From Sphingomonas ginsenosidimutans (GTDB lineage Bacteria > Pseudomonadota > Alphaproteobacteria > Sphingomonadales > Sphingomonadaceae): a stretch of DNA of 64,000 nucleotides. Below, one piece after another: positions 37,716-46,731 of this stretch. Every line of letters begins with the position of its first letter. Positions within the stretch are counted from its first letter, which is position 1. Under the pieces are notes generated by a model, which saw nothing but the letters and a program-made list of their open reading frames with translations, was not told the origin of the DNA and made no database searches. Both the position numbers and the translations under genes were made by a program. The stretch is taken from positions 248,001-312,000 of the forward strand of contig NZ_NWVD01000001.1 of NCBI RefSeq assembly GCF_002374835.1, in the 5' to 3' direction.

Positions 37716-37810
37716 GGCCCGCCGTCATCGCCCTCTTGCCAGTGGCTCCGATCCGGGCATAACCTCGATTATGACGGGCCGCCGCACAGGACGGTCCGCG
37801 ACAGGAGGGG

Positions 37811-38515
37811 ATGCCAGCGATGCCGAGCCAGGAGGTGGCGGCGGTGGACGACGGGCGCACGCCGCCCGCACGCCCGCGCAAGCGCGGCACGACGTCGCGG
37901 CCGCGTGGTCGCCATTCGGGCGACGTGCTGCTGGACGCGGCCAGCGCGCTGATGATCGAGCGCAATTCGATCACCATCACCTTCACCGAGATCGCGGCGC
38001 GTGCCGGGCTGAATTCGGCGCTGATCCACTATCGCTTCGGGGGGAAGGACGGGCTGTTCCGCGCGCTGATCGAGCGGGACGTGGGCGGGACCTTCCCGAT
38101 GCTGGCGGACCTGGTCCGCGCCGACCTGCCGGCGGTGCGCAAGCTGGACCTGCATATCCGCGCGATCACCCAGACCTATTTCGACCATCCGTACATCAAC
38201 CGGCTGGTCGCGGTGCTGGCGCAGGACGTGGAGGGGGAGGGCGCGCGCTTCGTGTCGGAGCGTGTCGTCCGCCCGCTGCACGAGGCGCAGGCCGCGATCC
38301 TGGCGCAGGGGCAGGCGGAGGGGGTGTTCCGCGCGGTCGATCCGATGCTGTTCTATTTCTCGCTGATCGGCGCGTGCGACCATCTGTTCCAGGCACGCTA
38401 TGCGCTGAAATGGGCGTTCGCGGTCGGCGACATCGACGACACGCTGCGCCGCGATTACGCGCAGCACGTCCTGGGGCTGCTGATGGGCAGCCTGATGGTG
38501 CGGCCGGGGGAATAG
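37811..38515 (+). CDS. TetR-family transcriptional regulator
   Basis: The 234-aa protein has a basic N-terminal tail of about 35 residues (PPARPRKRGTTSRPRGRH). A TetR helix-turn-helix follows (ITFTEIAARAGLNSALIHYRFGGKDGLFRALI, about residues 55-86), then an all-helical ligand domain. The AGGAGGGG site is only 3 nt from the ATG at 37811, so the ATG at 37820 is a possible start. It follows mmsB by 95 bp on the same strand and is convergent with the efflux operon. Its target is unknown; control of fatty- or branched-acid catabolism fits the site. Confidence 0.85.
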   Translation: MPAMPSQEVAAVDDGRTPPARPRKRGTTSRPRGRHSGDVLLDAASALMIERNSITITFTEIAARAGLNSALIHYRFGGKDGLFRALIERDVGGTFPMLADLVRADLPAVRKLDLHIRAITQTYFDHPYINRLVAVLAQDVEGEGARFVSERVVRPLHEAQAAILAQGQAEGVFRAVDPMLFYFSLIGACDHLFQARYALKWAFAVGDIDDTLRRDYAQHVLGLLMGSLMVRPGE

Positions 38516-38544
38516 CGGGCGGGGCCCGTCCACAGAAGAAGTTT

Positions 38545-38672
38545 GGTTCACGCGAAGACGCGAAGATGTAGAATGCGACGCGAAGCATCCTCACATTCGC
38601 AGCCGATCATGATGAGGCCACTACGTGGCGAGTAGCGATACATCTTCGCGTCCTCGCGCCTTCGCGTGAACC
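38545..38672. repeat. Long inverted repeat between convergent genes
   Basis: A 26-nt arm (38545-38570, GGTTCACGCGAAG then ACGCGAAGATGTA) matches the reverse complement of 38639-38672, except for an 8-nt insertion (GCGCGAGG on that strand) in the right arm. About 68 nt lie between. It sits between the TetR gene and the efflux permease, which converge, and could fold into a large bidirectional terminator. Confidence 0.6.
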
Positions 38673-38679
38673 CCGCTTG

Positions 38680-40230
38680 CTAGTCCGCCGCGACCGGCCC
38701 TGATGGCGCCGACGGGCGGCGGCATAGCCAGACGAGGACGATCAGCGATCCGGCCAGCCACGCCGACAGGCGGAACAGGTCGGTGGAGGCGAGCAGATAC
38801 GCCTGCCCGACCATCTGCCGCGTGACCGCGCCCGCCGCCTGCGCCGCGTTCAGCCCCATGCGCTGCAGCTGTTCCGCCGCCATCCGATAGGGCACGCCGG
38901 TGCCGATCGCCTCGGCCAGCCGGCTCTGGTGCAGCGCCTCGCGCCGGTCCCAGGCGGTGGTGATGATCGACGCGGCGAAGCTGCCCGCGACGATGCGGCA
39001 GAAATTGGAGATGCCGGTCGCCGACGGCAGCCGTTCGGGCGGGATGCGATCGAGCGAGATCGTCAGCATCGCCAGGAAGAACGTGCTCATCGACACGCCC
39101 TGCACCAGCAGCGGCAGCACGAAATCGGAGAAGCTGGCCTGCGTGGTATAGCCCGACCGCATCCAGTAGCTGACCGCGAAGCCGCCGAACGCGATCGTGG
39201 CGAGGATGCGTGCATCGACCTTTCCCGACAGGCGCGCGACGAACGGCGTCAGGACGACCGCCACGACGCCGCTGGGCGCGGCCACCAGCCCGGCCCAGGT
39301 CGCGGTATAGCCCAACTGCGTCTGGAGCCACAGCGGCAGGATCAGAATGTTGGCGAAGAACACCGCATAGCCGAGCGCGAAGGCGAGGTTGCCGATCCAG
39401 AAATTGCGCCGCGCGAACAGCGTCAGGTCGACGGTGGGATTGGCGTCGGTCAGTTCCCAGATCACCCAGGCGACGAAGCCGATCGCGGCGACGATCGTCA
39501 GCACGACGATGGTGGGATCGTTGAACCAGTCGGCATTCTTGCCCAGATCCAGCATCACCTGCAATGCGCCGACCCACAGGACCAGCAGCACCAGCCCGAT
39601 CGTGTCGATCGGCAGCTTCATTGTCGGCGTCTCGCGCGATTTCAGGTTCGTCCAGCACACGATCGCGGTGAGCACGCCGAAGGGCACGTTGATGAGGAAG
39701 ATCCACGACCAGTGGAAATTGTCGGAGATATAGCCGCCCAGGATCGGCCCCATGATCGGCGCGACCAGCGTGGTCATCGACCAGATGCCGAGCGCGGTGG
39801 CGCGCTTCTGCGGCGGGAAGATCGAAATCAGCAGCGCCTGGCTGCCCGGCATCATCGGGCCGGACACCGCGCCCTGGAGGACGCGGAAGGCGATCAGCGA
39901 ATTGAGGCTCCACGCCACGCCGCACAGGAACGAGGCCATCGTGAACAGCACCACCGAGGTGCAGAACACGCGCACCACCCCGAAGCGGCGCATCAGCCAC
40001 CCGGTCAGCGGCACCGCGACGCCGTTGGCGACCGCGAAGGCGGTGACGATCCACGTCGAATTGTCGCTCGACACGCCCAGATTGCCCGCGATCGTCGGCA
40101 GCGAGACGTTGGCGATGGTGGTGTCGAGCACCATCATGAACGTCCCCAGCGCCAGCGCGAAGGCGGTGAGGCCGAGCCTGGCGCCGGAGAGGGGCGCGGG
40201 GGAGGGGGGCTGCGAAGGGGGCTGGCTCAT
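38680..40230 (-). CDS. emrB: DHA2-family drug efflux MFS permease (EmrB type)
   Basis: The 516-aa permease has about fourteen membrane segments. The N-terminal LGTFMMVLDTTIANVSLPTIAGNLGVS is the DHA2 signature, including the charged residue in helix 1. WIVTAFAVANGVAVPLTGWLMRRFG is the A-motif region. It works with the EmrA-like adaptor and the outer-membrane channel from the same operon to expel hydrophobic compounds. It follows emrA after a 64-bp gap with a small CCCGGC/GCCGGG hairpin. Confidence 0.93.
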   Translation of the reverse strand: MSQPPSQPPSPAPLSGARLGLTAFALALGTFMMVLDTTIANVSLPTIAGNLGVSSDNSTWIVTAFAVANGVAVPLTGWLMRRFGVVRVFCTSVVLFTMASFLCGVAWSLNSLIAFRVLQGAVSGPMMPGSQALLISIFPPQKRATALGIWSMTTLVAPIMGPILGGYISDNFHWSWIFLINVPFGVLTAIVCWTNLKSRETPTMKLPIDTIGLVLLVLWVGALQVMLDLGKNADWFNDPTIVVLTIVAAIGFVAWVIWELTDANPTVDLTLFARRNFWIGNLAFALGYAVFFANILILPLWLQTQLGYTATWAGLVAAPSGVVAVVLTPFVARLSGKVDARILATIAFGGFAVSYWMRSGYTTQASFSDFVLPLLVQGVSMSTFFLAMLTISLDRIPPERLPSATGISNFCRIVAGSFAASIITTAWDRREALHQSRLAEAIGTGVPYRMAAEQLQRMGLNAAQAAGAVTRQMVGQAYLLASTDLFRLSAWLAGSLIVLVWLCRRPSAPSGPVAAD

Positions 40231-40294
40231 GCGGCGTCATCCTCACCCTTCCCACCCGGCTGCGCCGGGCGGGGTGCGGGTGACAAAGGGCGGC

Positions 40295-41491
40295 TCACCG
40301 GTTGGCCGCCACGATCCGGCGGATCTCCGCCTCGACTTCGGGCGTGGTGCCCTGCGTCGTGTCGCCGCGGTACGGGGCGGTCGCCGCCTGTGCCAGCCGC
40401 GCGCCGCCGCGATCGGCGGTGTCGACCGTGGCCTTCACCGACAGGCCGACGCGCAGCGGGTTGGCGCGCAATTCCTTCGGATCGAGCGCAATGCGCACCG
40501 GCACGCGCTGCACGATCTTGATCCAGTTGCCGCTGGCGTTCTGCGGCGGCAGCAGCGCGAAGGCGTTGCCGCTGCCCGCGCCCACGCCGACGACGCGGCC
40601 ATGATAGATTACGTCGTCGCCATAGGTGTCCGCCACCAGCGTCGCGGGCTGGCCGATGCGCAGGTCCTTGAGCTGCGTCTCGCGGAAATTGGCGTCGACC
40701 CACAGGCGGTCGAGCGGGACGATCGCCATCAACGGCGTGCCGGCGGCGATCTGCTGACCGACCTGCACGGTGCGCTGCGCGACGACGCCGTCGATCGGCG
40801 CGGTAATGCGCATGTGCCCGCGCACGATCGCGGCGCGGCGATAGGCGGCGATCGCGGCAAGGACCGCGGGATTGGTGTCGACGTCGGTGCCCTGCACCGC
40901 GCTTTGCGTCTGGCGGCGCTGTTCGCGGGCGAGCCGCAGGCTGGCGGCGGCGACCTTCACCGCATCGGCGGCGTGATCCAGTTCCTCGCCCGATACCGCC
41001 CCTTGCGCGGCGGCGCCGCGGCGGCGGGCGTAATCGTCCTGTGCGCGCGACAGCTGCGCCTGCGCCTCGACGATCGCGGCATCGGACTGGCCGACGCGCG
41101 CGACATCGGCGCGGGTGGCGCGGACCGCGCGCGCCAGTTCGGCGGCGGCGGCGGCCAGGTTCACCTCGGCGGTGGTCGGGTCCAGCTCGATCAGCGGCTG
41201 CCCGGCCTTCACGCTCTGCGTATTGTCGGCGTGGAGCGCCAGCACCGTGCCCGGATCGCGCGCGGTGATCGCGACGACGTCGCCCGCGACATAGGCGTCG
41301 TCGGTCTCCTCCTCGGGCTTGGCGAGCAGGAAGTGGAACACCGCCCAGACGATCAGCGCGACCAGCAGCACCGCACCCAGCACGGCGAAGGCGCGGCGAC
41401 GACCCCTCGGGTTGCCGGTGGGGGCGGGGGCCGGGGTGGGGGCGGGAGGCTCCGGGCTCTCGGCGGCGGCGGGAACAGGCGTGTCGGTCAT
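40295..41491 (-). CDS. emrA: EmrA-type membrane-fusion protein
   Basis: The 398-aa HlyD-family adaptor has a proline-rich cytoplasmic N-terminus, one membrane helix (RAFAVLGAVLLVALIVWAVF), TDDAYVAGDVVAITARDPGTV as the EmrA-typical lipoyl half, an alpha-helical hairpin, and ITAPIDGVVAQRTVQVGQQI as the return half. It links the permease to the outer-membrane factor. Its start overlaps the outer-membrane lipoprotein gene stop by 4 bp, confirming one transcription unit. Confidence 0.93.
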   Translation of the reverse strand: MTDTPVPAAAESPEPPAPTPAPAPTGNPRGRRRAFAVLGAVLLVALIVWAVFHFLLAKPEEETDDAYVAGDVVAITARDPGTVLALHADNTQSVKAGQPLIELDPTTAEVNLAAAAAELARAVRATRADVARVGQSDAAIVEAQAQLSRAQDDYARRRGAAAQGAVSGEELDHAADAVKVAAASLRLAREQRRQTQSAVQGTDVDTNPAVLAAIAAYRRAAIVRGHMRITAPIDGVVAQRTVQVGQQIAAGTPLMAIVPLDRLWVDANFRETQLKDLRIGQPATLVADTYGDDVIYHGRVVGVGAGSGNAFALLPPQNASGNWIKIVQRVPVRIALDPKELRANPLRVGLSVKATVDTADRGGARLAQAATAPYRGDTTQGTTPEVEAEIRRIVAANR

Positions 41492-42891
41492 CGGGCGAGG
41501 TCCTGGACGGGGGCGAAGCCGCCGCCGAGTGCGGTGGCAAGCTGGGCGCGCGCGGCGAGCGCGTCGATCGAACGGTTGGCGGCGGCCAGATCGGCGTCGA
41601 GCAGGCGGACGTCGTTGTCGACCAGATCGAGCCGGCTGTTGAGCCCGCTGGCGACGCGCACCGCGTTGAGGCGGTTCGTTTCGCCCAGCGCGCGCTGGAT
41701 GTCGGCGGTGCGCGCCCGCGCGGCATCGGCGGCGCGGACGCGCGCGACCGCGTCCGCCGCCTCGCGCGCGGCGGCGACGACCGCGCCGTTATAGGCGGCG
41801 GTGGCGGCGTCGAGCGCGGCGGTGGCGCCGGCCAGATCGGCCTTGCGCCGCCCGGCGTCGAACAGCGGCAGGTGGATCGCCGCGCCCGCGCCGGCGGTGC
41901 CCGAATCGAGATCGACGAAATTGGCGAAGCCGACCGCCTGCAATCCCGCCAGCGCCGACAGGTTGATATTGGGGTAGAAGGCGCGGCGCGCGACCTGCCG
42001 GCCGGCGGCGGCGGCCTCCACCCGCGCCTGCGCCGCGGCGACGTCCGCGCGGCGCGCGAGCAGATCGGCGGGCAGCACCGCGGGCACCGGCAGCGCGGCA
42101 TCGTCGGGCAGGCGCGTCGGGCCTAGCGCGGCGGCATAGTCCGCGCCGCGCCCCGCCAGCGCCGCCAGCGCATCGGCGGCCAGCGCGCGCGCGCCATCGG
42201 CCTGCACCTGCGCCAGCCGCGCCTGCGCCAGCAGCGTGTTGGCGGCTTCCACGTCGATGCGGCTGGCCAGCCGGTTGCGTTCCCGCACGCCGACCAGCTT
42301 CAGCGAATTCTCGCGCGCGGCGATGGTGCGCGTCGCGATCGCGCGCTGGCGTTCGGCGCGTGCCAGTTCGGCATAGGCCTGCACCACCGACCCGGCCAGC
42401 ATCAGCCGCGCGGCGGCCAGATCATAGGCGGCGGCGCGCGCCTGCGCCGCGGCACCCTCGATCGCGGCTTTCTGTCGGCCGAACAGGTCGAGGTTCCACG
42501 ACAACCCCGCCTGTCCGGTGCCGAGCGCGCGGACGGTGCCGCGGAAGGGCGGCGGGATGGTGTAGTTGCCCGACAGCCGCGCGCCCTGCACCTGCGCGTC
42601 GAGCGCGACGTCCGGCGACCGTTCCGCATCCTGGCGCGCCAGCGCGGCCTGCGCCTGGCGCACGCGCGCGGCCGCGGCATCGAGCGAGGGGTTGCCCGCC
42701 AGCGCATCGGCGACGACCCGGTCGAGCTGCGGATCGCCGATCGCGGTCCACCAGTCGGGCGCCAGCACCACCGCCGGCCCCGCCAGCGCCAGATCGGCCG
42801 CGCCCTTCGACGCGACCGACGGCGGCGACGCGGGCACCGCGCAGGCGCCGGTCAGCAGCGCGGCGGCGAGCGGGGGGATCAGGCGGCGCAT
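41488..42891 (-). CDS. NodT/OprM-type outer-membrane efflux lipoprotein
   Basis: The 467-aa protein has a lipoprotein signal peptide with lipobox LLTGAC. It carries two outer-membrane efflux protein repeats; GRQKAAIEGAAAQARAAAYD and LPLFDAGRRKADLAGATAAL are the matched strand/helix turns. It forms the trimeric exit duct of the tripartite pump. The start at 42891 lies inside the 3' end of the marR-type gene (13 bp overlap). A longer in-frame opening from 42978 was rejected because the signal peptide begins at 42891. Confidence 0.92.
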   Translation of the reverse strand: MRRLIPPLAAALLTGACAVPASPPSVASKGAADLALAGPAVVLAPDWWTAIGDPQLDRVVADALAGNPSLDAAAARVRQAQAALARQDAERSPDVALDAQVQGARLSGNYTIPPPFRGTVRALGTGQAGLSWNLDLFGRQKAAIEGAAAQARAAAYDLAAARLMLAGSVVQAYAELARAERQRAIATRTIAARENSLKLVGVRERNRLASRIDVEAANTLLAQARLAQVQADGARALAADALAALAGRGADYAAALGPTRLPDDAALPVPAVLPADLLARRADVAAAQARVEAAAAGRQVARRAFYPNINLSALAGLQAVGFANFVDLDSGTAGAGAAIHLPLFDAGRRKADLAGATAALDAATAAYNGAVVAAAREAADAVARVRAADAARARTADIQRALGETNRLNAVRVASGLNSRLDLVDNDVRLLDADLAAANRSIDALAARAQLATALGGGFAPVQDLAR

Positions 42892-43343
42892 GGGGCGGCA
42901 GTCTCCAGCGTGGCGCGCAGCCGTTGCAGCTGCGCGATAAGGGTGGTGATCTCGTCGTGGGTCCAGCCGGTCAGCCATTCGTTCCAGCAGGCGATGACGC
43001 GATCGCGGCAGCGCAGCGTCGCCGCTTCTCCCTCCGGCGTCAGCGACAGCTGGATCACGCGGCGGTCGTCATCGTTGCGCAGGCGGCGGACCAGCCCCTT
43101 CTGCTCCAGCGTGTCGATCATCCGCGTCATCGCGCCCTTGTCATGCGCCAGATCGCGCGCGAGCGCGGCGCAGGTCGGGGCGCGGCCGAAATGGATCGAG
43201 ATCAGCGCCGACCAGTGTACCGCGCTCAGCCCCTCATCGGCGAACGCACGGTCCAGATGTGCCATCCCCAGCTGGTTGCACACCTTCACGAGATAGCCGA
43301 TCGACGAATCGGGATAGAGGTTGGTGGTATCGTAGAAGCCCAT
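42879..43343 (-). CDS. MarR-family transcriptional regulator
   Basis: The 154-aa winged-helix protein has HWSALISIHFGRAPTCAALARDLAHDKGAMTRMIDTLEQKGLVRR, the MarR recognition helix and wing, followed by DDRRVIQLSLT. It is the first gene of the efflux operon and overlaps the channel gene by 13 bp, so it probably represses its own operon. The ATG at 43343 matches the family N-terminus (MGFYDTTNLYPDSSIGYLVK); an in-frame ATG at 43355 is possible. No ribosome site is evident, so the mRNA may be leaderless. Confidence 0.88.
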   Translation of the reverse strand: MGFYDTTNLYPDSSIGYLVKVCNQLGMAHLDRAFADEGLSAVHWSALISIHFGRAPTCAALARDLAHDKGAMTRMIDTLEQKGLVRRLRNDDDRRVIQLSLTPEGEAATLRCRDRVIACWNEWLTGWTHDEITTLIAQLQRLRATLETAAPCAA

Positions 43344-43350
43344 CGATCGT

Positions 43351-43369
43351 TGCATTGGCAATCATTGCA
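43351..43369. promoter_or_regulatory. Putative MarR operator
   Basis: The 19-bp imperfect palindrome TGCATTGGCAATCATTGCA lies 8-26 bp upstream of the regulator's preferred start, with a smaller ATTG-G-CAAT palindrome inside it. Its position over the presumed transcription start suits autorepression. It could also influence the divergent peptidase gene. Confidence 0.4.
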
Positions 43370-43459
43370 TCGGCAGTCAATACCCCGCGTCGCCGCGCTT
43401 GCCGGGCGATTGCGGCACGCTATGGTGTCGGGTGTAACCATCGCGTGGAGTATCCCTTC

Positions 43460-46342
43460 TTGTCGCATCGTTCCGTGCTGGCGGCCGGCGTCGCCGTGGC
43501 CGTCCTGGCGTCCCCCTTCGCGATCCCCGCCGCCACCGCGCAGGCCGCGCGCGGCGCGCCCGCCGCCGCGCCCGTCGCCACGCTGGTCAAGGCGGTCGAC
43601 ATCCCCTTCACGCAATTCACGCTGAAGAACGGGCTGCGCGTGATCGTCCACACCGATCGCAAGGCGCCGGTCGTCGCGGTCAGCGTGTGGTATGACGTCG
43701 GGTCGAAGCACGAGCCGAAGGGCAAGACCGGCTTCGCGCACCTGTTCGAGCATCTGATGTTCAACGGCAGCGAGAATGCGCCGGGCGACTTCTTCGAACC
43801 GCTGGAGCAGGTCGGCGCGACCGACCTGAACGGCACCACCAGTTTCGACCGCACCAATTACTTCGAGACGGTGCCGACCGCGGCGCTGGACCGCGCGCTG
43901 TTCCTCGAATCCGATCGCATGGGCTATCTGACCGGGGCGATCACGCAGAACACGCTGGATGTGCAGCGCGGCGTCGTCCAGAACGAGAAGCGGCAGGGCG
44001 ACAACCAGCCCTACGGCCTGCGCCGCTACAAGCTGACCGAGGGGCTGTTCCCCGCCGACCACCCCTATGGCCATACCACGATCGGATCGATGGCCGATCT
44101 GGATGCGGCCAGCCTGGCCGACGTCAAGGAATGGTTCCGCAGCCATTACGGCCCCAACAATGCGGTGCTGGTGCTGGCCGGCGACATCGACGTCGCGACC
44201 GCGCGCCCGCTGGTCGAGAAATATTTCGGCGCGATCCCCGCCGGCCCGAAGAGCGTGGCCCCGCCCGCGCCGCTCCCCACCACGCTGCCCGGCCCGGCAG
44301 TCGAGGTGATGAAGGACCGCGTCGCCGCGACGATGATCACCAAGGCCTGGGCGGTGCCCGGGCTGAACGACCCGGATGCCGCGCCGCTGGACGTCGCCGC
44401 CGGGGTGCTGGGCGGGCTGGCCAGTTCGCGGCTCGACAATGCGCTGGTCAAGCAGGACAAGCTGGCGACGCAGGTGTCGGCCAATTACCAGAATCTGGCG
44501 CAGGTCGGGATGTTCGTCATCACCGCGATCGTCCGCCCCGGCGTCGATCCGGCGACGGTGTCGCAACGGATCGACGCGATCGTCGCCGATTTCGTCAAGA
44601 ACGGCCCGACCGCGGACGAGGTGAGCCGTTACGTCACCGGCAGCGTCGTCGATCGCATCGGCGGGCTGGAATCGGTCGGCGGGTTCGGCGGCAAGGCGGT
44701 CGCGCTGGCCGAGGGCGCGCTCTATTCGAACGATCCGGCGCATTACCGCAAGGAGCTGGCCGACCTGGCGGCGCAGACCCCCGCGACGGTGCGCGCCGCC
44801 GCGGCGAAGTGGCTGACGCGCCCGGCGTATCAGCTGTCGATCGTTCCCGGCGCGCGCGATGCCTATGCCGAGGCGCAGGCGGCGCCGGCGAAGGACGTGC
44901 CGGCCGAGGCGCCCGCGCCCGCGGTGAAGGGCACGCGCGGCCCCATTCCGGGCGTGGCGCAGGTCGCCGACCTGAGCTTCCCGGCGGTGGAGCGCACGCG
45001 CCTGTCGAACGGGATCGAGGTGGTCTATGCCCGGCGCACCGCGGTGCCGATGACGCAGGCGGTGATGAGCTTCGACGCGGGCGTCGCCGCCGACGTGGCC
45101 GACAAGCTGGGCACGCAGGCGCTGGTGCTGGCGATGCTGGACGAAGGCACGGCGACGCGCAATTCGATCCAGCTGGCCGAGGACAAGGAGCGGCTGGGCG
45201 CGGACATCGGCGCGGGCAGCAGCGCCGACCGCAGCACCGTATCGCTGCGCGTGCCGAGCGCCAATCTGGCCGCGGGCGTGCGATTGTGGGCCGATATCGT
45301 CCGCAACCCGGCCTTCCCCGACAGCGAGCTGGCGCGCGTCAAGAACCAGCAGCTGACGCAGATCGCGCAGGAGCTGACCAGCCCCAGCGGGCTGGCGCAG
45401 CGCGTGCTGCCGACGCTGGTGTCGCCGGGGTCGCCGTATGAGAAGATGCGCGGATCGGGCGATCCGCGTGCGGTGGCGGCGCTGACCCGCGCCGATCTGG
45501 TCGCGTTCCGCGATGCCTGGCTACGCCCGGACAAGGCGAAGATCTTCGTCACCTCCGACCTGCCGCTCGCCACGGTGCGCCAGACGCTGGAGGCGCAGTT
45601 CGGCGACTGGCGCGCGACCGGCGCGGGCGGGACCAAGGCGTTCCCGGCGACGATCAATTCGGTGTCGCCGCGCATCGTGCTGATCGACCGGCCCGACAGC
45701 CCCCAATCGTTGATCCAGGGCGCGATGCAGACCGGGTTGAAGGGCACCGACGACCTGCTGCCGGTGCAGATCGCCAACGAGGCGCTGGGCGGCAGCTTCC
45801 TGGGGCGGATCAACATGGACCTGCGCGAGGAGAAGCACTGGACCTACGGCGCGAGCGGCAATTTCAGCCGCAACGCCTTCGCCGCGCCCTATGTCCTGTC
45901 GGCGCCGGTGCAGGCGGACAAGACCGGCCCCGCGCTGGCCGCGATGAAGCAGGACGTCGCCGCCTATCTGACGACCGCGCCGATGACGGCGGCGGAGTTC
46001 GAACGCTCGATCAACTCGGCCACGCGATCGCTGTCGGGCGAGTTCGAGACGTCGGGCGACGTGCTGACCGCGATGCAGGCCAACGACCTGTATCGCCGCC
46101 CCGACGATTATTATGCCACGGTCGCAAGCCGTTACCGCGCGCTGACGCTGCCGCAGGCGACGGGGGCGCTGAAAGGGGCGATCGACCCGGCGAAACTGGT
46201 CTGGGTGGTGGTGGGCGATGCCGCGAAGGTGAAGCCGCAGCTTGACTCGCTCGGGCTGCCGGTCGAGGTCATGCCGGCGTCGGCGGTGGCCGGCGGTTCG
46301 GCGGCGCCCGCCGCCGCTGCCGCCCCCACCGCCGCGAAGTGA
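43460..46342 (+). CDS. M16-family zinc metallopeptidase, two-domain, exported
   Basis: The 960-aa protein has a cleavable signal peptide (SVLAAGVAVAVLASPFAIPAATAQA). Two M16 halves follow. The first, about residues 45-480, has the inverted zinc motif HLFEH at His94-Glu97-His98. The second, about residues 505-930, lacks it, as is normal for the inactive partner half. It probably degrades peptides in the periplasm. The start is uncertain: the TTG at 43460 has GGAG 9 nt upstream, while a GTG at 43445 would add five residues. It diverges from the efflux operon. Confidence 0.88.
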   Translation: MSHRSVLAAGVAVAVLASPFAIPAATAQAARGAPAAAPVATLVKAVDIPFTQFTLKNGLRVIVHTDRKAPVVAVSVWYDVGSKHEPKGKTGFAHLFEHLMFNGSENAPGDFFEPLEQVGATDLNGTTSFDRTNYFETVPTAALDRALFLESDRMGYLTGAITQNTLDVQRGVVQNEKRQGDNQPYGLRRYKLTEGLFPADHPYGHTTIGSMADLDAASLADVKEWFRSHYGPNNAVLVLAGDIDVATARPLVEKYFGAIPAGPKSVAPPAPLPTTLPGPAVEVMKDRVAATMITKAWAVPGLNDPDAAPLDVAAGVLGGLASSRLDNALVKQDKLATQVSANYQNLAQVGMFVITAIVRPGVDPATVSQRIDAIVADFVKNGPTADEVSRYVTGSVVDRIGGLESVGGFGGKAVALAEGALYSNDPAHYRKELADLAAQTPATVRAAAAKWLTRPAYQLSIVPGARDAYAEAQAAPAKDVPAEAPAPAVKGTRGPIPGVAQVADLSFPAVERTRLSNGIEVVYARRTAVPMTQAVMSFDAGVAADVADKLGTQALVLAMLDEGTATRNSIQLAEDKERLGADIGAGSSADRSTVSLRVPSANLAAGVRLWADIVRNPAFPDSELARVKNQQLTQIAQELTSPSGLAQRVLPTLVSPGSPYEKMRGSGDPRAVAALTRADLVAFRDAWLRPDKAKIFVTSDLPLATVRQTLEAQFGDWRATGAGGTKAFPATINSVSPRIVLIDRPDSPQSLIQGAMQTGLKGTDDLLPVQIANEALGGSFLGRINMDLREEKHWTYGASGNFSRNAFAAPYVLSAPVQADKTGPALAAMKQDVAAYLTTAPMTAAEFERSINSATRSLSGEFETSGDVLTAMQANDLYRRPDDYYATVASRYRALTLPQATGALKGAIDPAKLVWVVVGDAAKVKPQLDSLGLPVEVMPASAVAGGSAAPAAAAAPTAAK

Positions 46343-46377
46343 GCACGCACGACGTAACGTACGCAAGGGAGAGCAAG

Positions 46378-46677
46378 ATGGCCGGAGTGGACGGAACCTA
46401 CGATTGCACCGTGAAGTCGCCGCTGGGCGACCAGAACCTGACGCTGACGGTGAAGGCCGACGGCAACAGCTTCACGGGGCAGGCATCGGGCGCGATGGGC
46501 GCCGCCGACGTCACCGGGACGGTCGACGGCAACACGCTGTCGTGGAAGCAGCAGATGACGTCGCCGATGCCGATGACGCTGGATATTACCGCGACGGTCG
46601 ATGGCGACACCGTGACCGGCAACGTCGGCGCGGGCGCGTTCGGCAGCTTCCCGCTGAACGGCAAGCGCACCGGCTGA
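46378..46677 (+). CDS. Conserved small beta-rich protein of unknown function
   Basis: The 99-aa protein is a run of short beta-hairpins (GTYDCTVKSPLGDQNLTLTV, SFTGQASGAMGAADVTGTV, ending GAGAFGSFPLNGKRTG) with no signal peptide or membrane segment. The pattern resembles a lipocalin- or calycin-like barrel of the kind common in sphingomonads; I know no function. GGGAGAG lies 5 nt before the ATG at 46378, which was preferred over a GTG at 46339. It is probably co-transcribed with the peptidase 35 bp upstream, and a strong terminator follows. Confidence 0.75.
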   Translation: MAGVDGTYDCTVKSPLGDQNLTLTVKADGNSFTGQASGAMGAADVTGTVDGNTLSWKQQMTSPMPMTLDITATVDGDTVTGNVGAGAFGSFPLNGKRTG

Positions 46678-46695
46678 GCGGGACCGACGATGATG

Positions 46696-46728
46696 GCGCG
46701 CGGGGGGCGATGGCGTTCCCCCGCGCGC
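46696..46728 (+). terminator. Strong intrinsic terminator-like hairpin
   Basis: A perfect 11-bp stem (GCGCGCGGGGG and CCCCCGCGCGC) with an 11-nt loop is followed by the T-containing TGTTCATTT. It lies just after the small beta-rich gene, facing the convergent hydrolase gene. Confidence 0.7.
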
Positions 46729-46731
46729 TGT

